DNA of 54,366 bases from the NCBI GenBank assembly GCA_002315655.1, contig DCHO01000012.1, forward strand, positions 25,500 to 79,865, given 5' to 3'. The notes below the pieces were generated by a model that had not been told where the DNA came from, did not search any database, and saw only the letters and a program-made list of their open reading frames with translations. The stretch comes from Christensenella sp. UBA1750. Its GTDB lineage: Bacteria > Bacillota > Clostridia > Christensenellales > UBA1750. Every line of letters begins with the position of its first letter. Position 1 is the first letter of the stretch. Shown here piece after piece: positions 1 to 8,300 of the stretch. Position numbers and translations under genes: made by a program.

Positions 1-42
1 CCTCATTTGTGCGGTGTTGCCCTAATCAAATCCATAAAAAGG

Positions 43-77
43 AAGCACATACCGAAGCTTTTCATCGGTATGTGCTT
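43..77. terminator. Bidirectional rho-independent terminator
   Basis: A perfect 13-bp stem (43-55 with 65-77) around a 9-nt loop. A T-rich run follows on both strands, TTTTT at 80-84 on plus and CCTTTTT on minus. It ends the minus-strand operon whose last gene stops at 83, and could also serve a plus-strand gene lying left of the window. Confidence 0.85.
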
Positions 78-82
78 GATTT

Positions 83-958
83 TTACGGCTTTTTATACCA
101 TATCGGCACAGTGCGGGTCAGATTGTTATACCAAGAGAGCACCAGCGCAGCCTGCTCCTGCATGACGGCGATCTCCGTTTCACCAAAGGGAATTGCCCAA
201 GGGAGGGATGAAAATGTGTTGCAGGAAATGTAGAGGAGAAGCAGCTGCCAGAAGGTTTCGGGAACAGTGCCGTCAAAGTAGCCGTCGATGAGCCCGGAGG
301 CGAACAAATCAGTGCCGTTCTGCACGCACCACACGATGCGGTTGAATTCCTCCCATGGGTCGCCGAAATCCTCCCTGTCAAAGTCGATGACATAGAGCGC
401 ATCCCCGTTGACGACGAAATTTCCGATGTGGTAATCGCCGTGCTGAAAGACCTGCGGGCGATTGGTTAGCAGATGCCGGTGGGATTCAATGTACCCAAGG
501 AAAAGTTCCCCGTGCTCGACCTTGATGGGACATTCCTCCGCCATTTTGAGCTTTCGGTCAATTTTCTTGTTAAAGAAATCTTCCCACTGCTCCCGGGTCT
601 CCGGCGCGGGAACGGAATGGATGATTTGCAGGATTTCTCCCGCTTTTCGCCCCATTGCGTATTGCTTTTCGGGGGAGAGTGTGGGAATCACCTCGATGGC
701 GTCCTGCCCTTCCACCCAGCCTTGAATGAGCGTCACGGAAGTTTCATCCTCAAAAATTTCCAGCGGCTCATTCATGGGCACGCCTTTTGCATACAGGATT
801 CTGCACATTTCAAAGCAGTGCTTCCGCTTCTCGGCTTTCTCTTTGGGGGAAACGCGCATGAGAAAGCGCTTTCCTGCGTTGTCTGTGCAGATGTACTTTT
901 TGTCCTCCGACCAACCCTTATGGAGAGGTTCTGTTGCTGTAAAGCTTTCTTTTAACAT
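83..958 (-). CDS. APH-fold phosphotransferase (aminoglycoside/choline kinase-like)
   Basis: A 291-residue cytosolic protein of the aminoglycoside phosphotransferase / choline kinase fold, which transfers phosphate from ATP to a hydroxyl of a small molecule. The catalytic loop is HGDYHIGN at residues 173-180 (catalytic Asp175, Asn180) and the metal-binding motif is IDFDRED at 191-197. The N-terminal lobe has a weak nucleotide loop near residues 30-36. Length is normal for the family. It lies 58 bp after the GH5-like gene on the same strand and is the last gene before the terminator at 43-77, so it is probably the distal gene of the T-box/valS operon. The ribosome binding site is weak (CAGGGAAC). 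The substrate cannot be told from sequence. I would not call it a resistance gene; small-metabolite kinases of this fold are common in Firmicutes. Confidence 0.8.
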   Translation of the reverse strand: MLKESFTATEPLHKGWSEDKKYICTDNAGKRFLMRVSPKEKAEKRKHCFEMCRILYAKGVPMNEPLEIFEDETSVTLIQGWVEGQDAIEVIPTLSPEKQYAMGRKAGEILQIIHSVPAPETREQWEDFFNKKIDRKLKMAEECPIKVEHGELFLGYIESHRHLLTNRPQVFQHGDYHIGNFVVNGDALYVIDFDREDFGDPWEEFNRIVWCVQNGTDLFASGLIDGYFDGTVPETFWQLLLLYISCNTFSSLPWAIPFGETEIAVMQEQAALVLSWYNNLTRTVPIWYKKP

Positions 959-1016
959 AAAAATGTTCCCTGATTTTACAAGCCCGCTCCGACGAAGAAA
1001 CGGGTTATTTTTGTGG

Positions 1017-2090
1017 TCAGAGGGTTTCGCGCTTCACGGCCATGCTGTTGTATTTGAGCAGAATATCCATCTCGCGGGGATCATAGGGGCGGAGGTTCGG
1101 GCGGAACAGATCGTGCTGCCACTTGGTAAAGTCGCACTTGCACAAATCGGGGTTCTGCTCGTATTCCTCCCACAGGGAATCCCAGGGCTCGTTGGTCTGG
1201 GTTTTGCCCACCACAAAGCCCCAGCAGTAGGAGCCGATGCGCAGCATATACAGCAGGGGATAGATTTCGCGCACATCGCACTTGTTGATGCGGTTGAGCC
1301 ATTCGGTCATCAGCACCGGGCGCCCTTCGCCCATAATCTTCTCCAACTGCGGCACCATCTTTTCGATGGGCTGATAATTGTGATAGGAGATTACATCGGA
1401 AAGAGCGATGGCGGCCTTGCGCTTTTCGGAATCGTCCTCCGTCCACACATCCGCGCACAGCGGCTGCATGGGGTCGCAGGAGCGCACCGCCTCAAACATC
1501 AGATTGAGCAGGGAAACGCATTTCTCACCCACGCCGATGCCCGGCTCGTTGTAGACGTTCCAGACCAGCACGCGATTATCCTGCGCATATTTTGTGACGA
1601 TCTCCTTTACCATGGAAAGGTATTTCTCACGGGTCTCCTCGCGCTGCAGGGCGTGAATGGGCGTTTTTGCCTTTTCCTCGGCGGAAAGCGGCAGTCTGCC
1701 CTGATGAAACCCGGGAGCGCAGAACTGCTTGCCCAAAGGCTTGTAGGTGTAGGGTACATTTCGGCACATGACGGCCTCGTGCGCAAGGCAGACCATCACG
1801 GACTGACGGTGCTTGGCGGCAAGGGTAAGGTAGCTTTCCAGGTTGTCCATGAAAGCGTCATGCTCCTGCGCCCATACGTCAAATTCCACGATGATGCGGA
1901 TGGTATTAAAGCCGATCTTTTCGGCCAAGGCAAGCTCCTTATCGGCGGTTTCCATGTGCTGCTTGCTGCCGTAGGACTGCCACATATCGATGCGCCCGGC
2001 GCAGTCAGAGCCGATGAAGTTACAGCCACGCAGCCAGGGAAGGGCATTGTACCAGTCCCAGACCTGTTGTTCTGTCCAGCGCGTCTTCAT
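1017..2090 (-). CDS. GH5-like glycoside hydrolase (cellulase/mannanase fold)
   Basis: A 357-residue TIM-barrel glycosidase without signal peptide. The putative acid/base Glu182 is in NVYNEPG (178-184) and the putative nucleophile Glu263 is in MTEW (261-264), the two-glutamate arrangement of clan GH-A. An aromatic-rich patch near 35-40 and a His in SYHNY (235-239) also fit a GH5-type active site. It starts 11 bp after the valS stop, and its AAGGAG ribosome binding site overlaps that stop codon. It is therefore almost certainly co-transcribed with valS, an odd partner. Lack of export signal suggests action on imported oligosaccharides. Exact family and substrate are not resolved. Confidence 0.75.
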   Translation of the reverse strand: MKTRWTEQQVWDWYNALPWLRGCNFIGSDCAGRIDMWQSYGSKQHMETADKELALAEKIGFNTIRIIVEFDVWAQEHDAFMDNLESYLTLAAKHRQSVMVCLAHEAVMCRNVPYTYKPLGKQFCAPGFHQGRLPLSAEEKAKTPIHALQREETREKYLSMVKEIVTKYAQDNRVLVWNVYNEPGIGVGEKCVSLLNLMFEAVRSCDPMQPLCADVWTEDDSEKRKAAIALSDVISYHNYQPIEKMVPQLEKIMGEGRPVLMTEWLNRINKCDVREIYPLLYMLRIGSYCWGFVVGKTQTNEPWDSLWEEYEQNPDLCKCDFTKWQHDLFRPNLRPYDPREMDILLKYNSMAVKRETL

Positions 2091-2101
2091 TTGTGTTCTC
2101 C

Positions 2102-4741
2102 TTAGAGATTGTTCAGGGCTTCGCGCTGGGCTTTTAAGGCTTCCAACATGGTTTTGTTGGTTTCCAGCTTCTTGCGTTCGGCTTCCACCACCTGCGCGGG
2201 AGCCTTCGCCACGAACTCGGCGTTGTTGAGCTTCCCTTCGGCGCGGGCAATCTCGTTTTGCATATTGGCAATTTCCTTATCCAGACGCTTCTGCTCCTTC
2301 TCAATGTCCACCAATTCGCCGGTGGGCAGGAAGGCTTCTCCGCAGGGGCAGACGCAGGAGGTCACGTTGGCGGGCACTTCGGCTCTTGTCACGGCGGACA
2401 CGGAGGAAGCGGAGGCCAGACGCTGGAAGAAAGACTCGTTCTCGGTGAAGGTGTTGCCGTCAATGCCTTCGGCGGGCACGATGTAGATGTGCGCCTTCTT
2501 GCTCGGGGGCACGTTCATGCCGGCGCGCAGGTTGCGCACGGAGGAAATGACCTCCATGATGTGCTGCATCTTGGCGGCTTCTTCGGGATAATCCTCCGTG
2601 ACCTTCGGCCAGGAGGAAACCATGATGGAGCCCTCCGTGTCGGGCAGGAAGGAGTAGATTTCCTCGGTCAGGAAGGGCATGAAGGGATGCAGGAGCTTTA
2701 AGGTGTTGGTGAGCACATATTTGAGGGTTGCTCTGGTGGAGGCGGCGGCAGCCTTGTCCTCGCCGTAGAGCGGCGCTTTGGCCAGCTCCAGATACCAGTC
2801 GCACAGCTCGTCCCAAATGAAATCATAGAGCTTCTGCGCGGCCATGGCCAGGTCGAACTGCTCCAGCTTCTGAGAGATCACGGTGATGGCATCGTTCAGG
2901 CGGGTCAGAAACCACTTGTCCGCAATGGACTTTTCGGCCTTCTCGTCGCACTCGCCTTCCAGATTCATCAGGGCGAAGCGGGAGGCGTTCCACACCTTGT
3001 TGGCAAAGTTTCTCGCGGCGGTGACCTTCTCGTCGGAGAAGCGCACATCGTTGCCGGGTGCCACGGACTGCACCAGCGAGAAGCGCAGAGCGTCCGCGCC
3101 GTACTTTTCGATCATTTCGATGGGGTCGATGCCGTTGCCCAGGGACTTGGACATTTTGCGTCCCTGTGCGTCGCGGACAAGGCCGTGGATGAGAACGTGC
3201 TTAAACGGGGTCTCGCCCATGTGCTTGCAGCCAGAGAAGATCATTCTGGCGACCCAGAAGAAGATGATGTCATAGCCCGTGACCAACAGGGTGTTGGGGT
3301 AGAAGCGTTCCAGATCGGAGGTCTTTTCCGGCCAGCCCAAGGTGGAGAAGGGCCACAGGGCGGAGGAGAACCAGGTGTCCAGCACGTCCTCGTCCTGCTT
3401 CATTTCGCCGCCGCAGTCCGGGCAGCAGGCCGGGGCTTCCTTCTGCACGACCATCTTGCCGCACTTTTGGCAGTAGTAGGCGGGAATGCGGTGTCCCCAC
3501 CAGAGCTGGCGGGAGATGCACCAGTCGCGGATGTTTTCCATCCAATTGTAATAGGTTCTGTCAAAGCGCTCGGGCACGAACACGGTCTTGCCGCTCCGAA
3601 CGGCTTCGATGGCGGGCTCGGCCAGAGGCTTCATGCGCACGAACCACTGGGTAGAGACCATGGGCTCCACGGTATGATGACAGCGGTAGCAGGTGCCGAC
3701 GTTGTGGGTGTAGGGCTCAATCTTGACCAGCAGCCCAAGCTCCTTCAGGTCTTCCACGATGGCCTTGCGGCATTCCAGCGCCTGCATTCCGGCGTACTTG
3801 CCGCAGGCGGCGGTCATGGTGCCGTCGTCGTTCATCACGCACTCGATGGCCAGATCGTGGCGCATGGCGACCTCGTAGTCGTTGGGGTCGTGGGCGGGGG
3901 TCATCTTGACCGCGCCGGTACCGAACTCTTTCTCGACATATTCGTCGCCCACAACGGGGATGGGGCGGTTGCGGATGGGCAGGATCACGTTCTTGCCGAC
4001 TAAATTGGTATAGCGCTCATCCTCGGGGTTCACGGCAACGCCGGTGTCGCCCAGCATGGTTTCGGGACGGGTGGTGGCGACGATCACGCCCTCAGAACCG
4101 TCCTCTGCGGGGTAGCGGATGTACCACAGGTTGGAGGCCTGCTCTTCAAACTCGACTTCGGCGTCGGATAAGGCGGTCTTGCACTCGGGGCACCAGTTGA
4201 TGATGCGGTTGCCGCGGTAGATGAGGCCTTCGTTGTAGAGGTTCACGAACACTTCCAGAACCGCGTCGGAGCAGCCCTTGTCCATGGTGAAGCGCTCACG
4301 GCTCCAATCGCAGGAGGAGCCCATGCGGCGAAGCTGGGTCTCGATGCGTCCGCCGTACTCGGCTTTCCAGTCCCAGGCGCGTTTCAGGAACCCTTCACGG
4401 CCTAAATCCTTCTTGGTGAGACCTTCCTTGCGCATGGCCTCGATGATCTTGACCTCGGTGGCGATGGAGGCATGGTCGGTGCCGGGGAGCCACAGGGTAT
4501 CGTCGCCGAGCATTCTGTGATAGCGAACCAGAATGTCGGGCAGGGTGTTGTCCATGGCGTGACCCATGTGGAGCTGGCCGGTGATGTTGGGCGGGGGCAT
4601 GACGATGCAGAAGGGCTTGGAGCCTTCCGGCTTTTTGTCAGCGGGCTTAAACAGGCCTTCGGATTCCCACTGCTGATACAGACGGGTCTCGACCGATTGC
4701 GGGTCGTAGGTCTTGGGCATATCGAGTTTTTGTTCAGACAT
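2102..4741 (-). CDS. valS: Valyl-tRNA synthetase
   Basis: An 879-residue class I aminoacyl-tRNA synthetase that charges tRNA-Val with valine. The HIGH motif reads HMGH (58-61) after PPPNITGQL, and KMSKS is at about 529-533. The CP1 editing domain lies between them. A Cys-rich insertion with CxxC pairs near residues 422-442 resembles a zinc ribbon. The last 70 residues are the Lys/Glu-rich coiled coil typical of ValRS. Length is normal. Expression should be set by the valine T-box at 4953-5202, with a small membrane protein gene lying between leader and valS. The ribosome binding site is GGAGG about 10 bp before ATG. Confidence 0.98.
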   Translation of the reverse strand: MSEQKLDMPKTYDPQSVETRLYQQWESEGLFKPADKKPEGSKPFCIVMPPPNITGQLHMGHAMDNTLPDILVRYHRMLGDDTLWLPGTDHASIATEVKIIEAMRKEGLTKKDLGREGFLKRAWDWKAEYGGRIETQLRRMGSSCDWSRERFTMDKGCSDAVLEVFVNLYNEGLIYRGNRIINWCPECKTALSDAEVEFEEQASNLWYIRYPAEDGSEGVIVATTRPETMLGDTGVAVNPEDERYTNLVGKNVILPIRNRPIPVVGDEYVEKEFGTGAVKMTPAHDPNDYEVAMRHDLAIECVMNDDGTMTAACGKYAGMQALECRKAIVEDLKELGLLVKIEPYTHNVGTCYRCHHTVEPMVSTQWFVRMKPLAEPAIEAVRSGKTVFVPERFDRTYYNWMENIRDWCISRQLWWGHRIPAYYCQKCGKMVVQKEAPACCPDCGGEMKQDEDVLDTWFSSALWPFSTLGWPEKTSDLERFYPNTLLVTGYDIIFFWVARMIFSGCKHMGETPFKHVLIHGLVRDAQGRKMSKSLGNGIDPIEMIEKYGADALRFSLVQSVAPGNDVRFSDEKVTAARNFANKVWNASRFALMNLEGECDEKAEKSIADKWFLTRLNDAITVISQKLEQFDLAMAAQKLYDFIWDELCDWYLELAKAPLYGEDKAAAASTRATLKYVLTNTLKLLHPFMPFLTEEIYSFLPDTEGSIMVSSWPKVTEDYPEEAAKMQHIMEVISSVRNLRAGMNVPPSKKAHIYIVPAEGIDGNTFTENESFFQRLASASSVSAVTRAEVPANVTSCVCPCGEAFLPTGELVDIEKEQKRLDKEIANMQNEIARAEGKLNNAEFVAKAPAQVVEAERKKLETNKTMLEALKAQREALNNL

Positions 4742-4762
4742 ACGGATACATCCTCCAAAGTA

Positions 4763-4933
4763 TTATTTGCCGATGAAAATGAGTGTGGAACCTGCAAAGG
4801 CGAAAAGCAGCGCGGCAATCTTTGCCGACAGCTTGAATTTTTCGGGAATGATTTTGCCGCACAGCATAACGATCACGCCAAGCAGCAAAAAGATAAGCCC
4901 CAACGGGTTCATGCTCGTCAGTCTGCTCATCAT
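4763..4933 (-). CDS. Small membrane protein between T-box and valS
   Basis: A 56-residue protein I do not recognise. It has two hydrophobic segments, about residues 10-25 (GLIFLLLGVIVMLCGK) and 34-52, joined by a short Lys-rich loop, so a two-helix membrane hairpin is likely. The start was chosen at ATG 4933 because AAGGAGG lies 8 bp upstream, just after the T-run of the T-box terminator; a longer frame upstream would run into the T-box itself. It is the first gene under T-box control and lies 21 bp before valS. Function unknown. Confidence 0.7.
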   Translation of the reverse strand: MMSRLTSMNPLGLIFLLLGVIVMLCGKIIPEKFKLSAKIAALLFAFAGSTLIFIGK

Positions 4934-4952
4934 GGCAACCGCCTCCTTACGC

Positions 4953-5202
4953 AAAAAAAATACACCCTGTCCTTCACCTAAAGGACGGGCGCACCGTGGT
5001 ACCACCTTTATTCGCAGAAAATCATTCTGCCTTTCTTTGTGCTGTAACGGGCAGACCCGATGAACGTTACTGTGAGTTCCCGTTCATTCCTATGCGGCGA
5101 CCTTCGGGAAGACTTTTCCGCGTGACGGTTTTTCAGCCTGCGAACCGTCTCTCTTTTCCCTGCGGGAAAACAGCATCCTTACTCCTCCGCATCAACGGAT
5201 TT
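4953..5202 (-). promoter_or_regulatory. T-box riboswitch leader, valine-specific (GUC specifier)
   Basis: Read on the minus strand. Stem I closes with ATGCGG (5192-5187) pairing CCGCAT (5097-5092). A GGAGTA motif on the 5' side matches the AGTA-type specifier-loop strand. GAAG-GTC-G precedes the closing CCGCAT, placing a GUC (Val) specifier at 5101-5099. The conserved T-box, AAGGTGGTACCACGG, is at 5008-4994. The terminator stem CGCCCGTCCTT/AAGGACaGGGTG is followed by TATTTTTTTT at 4960-4953. Uncharged tRNA-Val is expected to stabilise the antiterminator and allow transcription of the small membrane protein gene and valS. Confidence 0.93.
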
Positions 5203-5208
5203 CGATAT

Positions 5209-5238
5209 ATTATAGCACGTCAAAAGGGTGTTCGTCAA
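5209..5238 (-). promoter_or_regulatory. Sigma-A promoter of the T-box/valS operon
   Basis: On the minus strand, -35 TTGACG (5238-5233), an 18-bp spacer and -10 TATAAT (5214-5209). The predicted start, near 5202, lies just upstream of T-box stem I. It is divergent from the transporter promoter at 5287-5315. Together these elements account for the 425-base stretch without a gene from 4934 to 5359. Confidence 0.85.
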
Positions 5239-5286
5239 TGATAAAATACAGGATTTTTCTGAAATGAATAAAGAAGCAAATAACAC

Positions 5287-5315
5287 TGGAAAATTGCTTT
5301 TTACAATGCTATAAT
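5287..5315 (+). promoter_or_regulatory. Promoter of the fused ABC transporter gene
   Basis: -35 TGGAAA (4 of 6 matches), 17-bp spacer and perfect -10 TATAAT at 5310-5315. It lies 45 bp upstream of the chosen start codon. Confidence 0.65.
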
Positions 5316-5359
5316 GTAGATGGTACGATTTCAATCTATCAAAAATGGAGAATACAGCT

Positions 5360-8300
5360 ATGCGAAAAAATAACAGGATTCTTTGTGCGCTGCTTGTCGT
5401 GGCATTGGTTTTGAGTCTTGCCGGGTGCACGAAGAAGGAAGAAACCGCACAGAGCGTGCGCCTCTCTTCGTGGAGCGACTTTGTGGGGAAAACCTTTTCC
5501 GCAGTGGACGGCACGGTTTTTGATGCCCTGATGGAGGATGCAAATCTGATTCCGGGAGAAATCTCCTGGGACTTTTATCCGACGTCAACGGACGCGGTGC
5601 TGGCTGTGGTCAAGAAACGTGCGGACGCCTGCACTGTGGACAAGCCTGTGGCCGAGCTCATGGTGAATACCTATCCTGAGCTTGGCATCTACAAGGACTA
5701 TATCTGCGAGGACAATTACGGTTTCGTTCTGCAGAAGGGGAGCGATCTGACCGAAAAGGTCAACGCGATCATTGAGACCTGCCATGCGGACGGAACCACG
5801 GATCGTCTGCGTGCAAAATGGTTCACCGAGGATGTGGAAGACCTTTCCGTACCGGAAGTGACCTGGAGCTGCGAAAACGGCACCTTAAAGGTCGGCATGG
5901 TCAATTCCCTGATGCCCATGGCGTATCTCAAAGAAAACAAGCCCATGGGTTATGAGGCGGAAATGATCTACATCATTGCGGAGCAGCTTCACATGGAGCC
6001 TGAGGTTACCCCCTGCGATTTCTCCGCGCTGCTCGCCGGCGTGTCATCGGGCAAGTTCGATATTGCCGCAGGAACGGTCTCCATCACGGAGGAGCGCCGG
6101 GAAAGCGTCGATCTGACCGTGCCGGAATATTACGGCGCGGCGGTCGTTCTGTGCCGCAAGGAGGACATTGAAGAAGCGACAGAGACACAGAAGACCGAAA
6201 GCGCGGCGAGCGGAAAGGCTCGTTTCAGCTCCTGGGACGACTTTGACGGAATCACGGTTTCGGACATTGATTCCTCCACACTGTCCAAGCTGGTGGAGCA
6301 ATCCGGGCTGATTTCCGGCGAACTGAACTATGTGTATTTACCCACAAGTACAGATGCGGCAATGGCTGTGGTCAATAAAAAGGCGGACGTGTTTGTCACC
6401 GATCTTCCTATGGCTGAGATGATTGCAAACACTTACCCCGAGCTTGGCATTTATAAGGATGTAATCGGAGAAGACAGCTACGGATTTATCCTGCAGAAGG
6501 ACAGCCCCATTACCGAACAGGCCAATGCGGTGATCGAGAAGTGTAGGGAAGACGGCACACTGGATGCGCTGCATGACAAGTGGTTTGCAGCTGATACGAA
6601 AGGGTGCTCCATGCCGGAAATTGATTGGTCGGGCGAAAACGGAACCCTGCGTCTGGCACTCAACACCTCCATGCCGCCGATGGAATATATTTCCGACGGC
6701 GAGCCCATGGGCTATGAGGCGGAGCTTGCTTATATCATTGCCCGCGAACTGAACCTGAAGCTGGAAGTGACCATGTGCGATTTCGCGTCCATGCTCAGCG
6801 GTGTTTCCGCCGGCAAGTTCGACATGGCGGGCGGCAGCCTCTCCATCACGGAGGAACGCAAGCAGAAGCTGGACATGACGGTGCCCGACTATTACGGCGC
6901 AACGGTCTTCCTGTGCAGAAAGGAAGATATTGAGGCGGAGACCGCTGCGCAAAATGAGGGTACCGTACTGGAATCCTGGGATGATTTTGTGGGATTGCGG
7001 ATCGCCGTGATGGATTCCACTGCGCTGATTGAGATGGTGGAGGATTCGGGCCTGATCCCGGGTGAGGTGAATTGGATCAATTTCCCGAGCATTTCGGATT
7101 CCGTGATCGGCGTGTTGCAGAACAAGGCGGATGCCTGCGTGGTGGATGAGCCTGTGGCGCAGTTGGTTACACAGACCTATCCCGAGCTGGCCATCTATAA
7201 GGATGTCATCTGTGACGACTCTTACGGCTATCTGCTGCCCAAGGGAAGCGAACTGACCGAGAAATTCAACAAGGTCATCACGCAATTCAGAGAAGACGGA
7301 ACGCTGGAAAAAGTGCGTCAAAAGTGGTTCACCACGGAACTTGACGGACTTTCCGTTCCTGAGCAGGGTTGGTCGGGAGAGAACGGGACGCTGCGGGTGG
7401 CAACAGACCCCACCTCCATGCCGATGGAATATATGATTGACGATCAGATCGTGGGCTATGAGGTCGAAGTGGTCTATGAGATCGCCAAGATGCTTGACAT
7501 GAAAGTCGAACTGATTACCTGCGATTTCGGCTCTATTCTGGGGGGGATTTCCTCCGGTAAGTATGATCTGGGAATCGGCTGCATCTCCATTACGGAAGAA
7601 CGGCAGGAGACCATGGACATGACCGTGCCGATCTATGACGGCGCAACGGTCTTTGTCTATAAACCCGGAAAGACCGAGACAAGCACCGGCGAAGGAAGCC
7701 TTGATGCTTATGAGAACGCCACGCTTGCCGCCTGGCAGGGCAGCATATATGATGCGGCCTTGAAGGTACGTTTTCCCAATGCCGAGGTTGTTTACAACAA
7801 TTCCCTGTCCGAGATGGCCGAGTGCATCCGTGTCGGTAAGATTGAGGCGTTCTGCGCCAGTGATGCAATTGTAGGTCCCATCGTGCGGGCAAACAACGAT
7901 TTGCAGATTCTGCCGGATGCGATCGACACCTTTGAAGCGGGTTATGCGCTTAAAAAAGGCAGCGACAGCATACTGCTGGAACAGCTTAACGAATATATTG
8001 CCGAGGCGCGTGAAAACGGAGAGCTGGAAAAGCTGAAGGACATCTGGATGTCCGGCAAAACCGAAGAGATTAATATGGAATTCTCCGGCGAGAACGGCGA
8101 TCTCGTCTTTGCCGCAGATTTCATCAACGAACCCTTCACTTTCATCAAGGACGAGGAAATGACGGGCTATGATGTAGACCTCATCGCCCGCTTCTGCAAG
8201 GAATACGGCTACAACCTTGTGCTTGAGAACGCGAGCTTCTACAACCTGATCCCCGGTCTGGACGCCGGACGCTACGATGTGGTCGGCGGCTCCATGGAGA

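Noticed and set aside
83..958. Aminoglycoside resistance gene
   Set aside because: The kinase motifs are generic to the APH fold. The gene is embedded in a housekeeping operon and shows no sign of transfer.
958..1017. A terminator between the GH5-like and APH-fold genes
   Set aside because: A possible hairpin exists, but on the minus strand it has mismatches and no T-run, so read-through is likely.
5345..5359. Upstream ATG for the fused transporter gene
   Set aside because: It has no ribosome binding site, and the ATG at 5360 has GGAG at the right distance. Using it would only add five residues before the signal peptide.
5240..5359. A missing lobe-1 half upstream of the binding-protein array, lost by a start error or frameshift
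   Set aside because: The promoter, ribosome binding site and lipoprotein signal all lie directly before the first lobe-2 half. No lobe-1-like coding sequence is visible upstream in any plus-strand frame.
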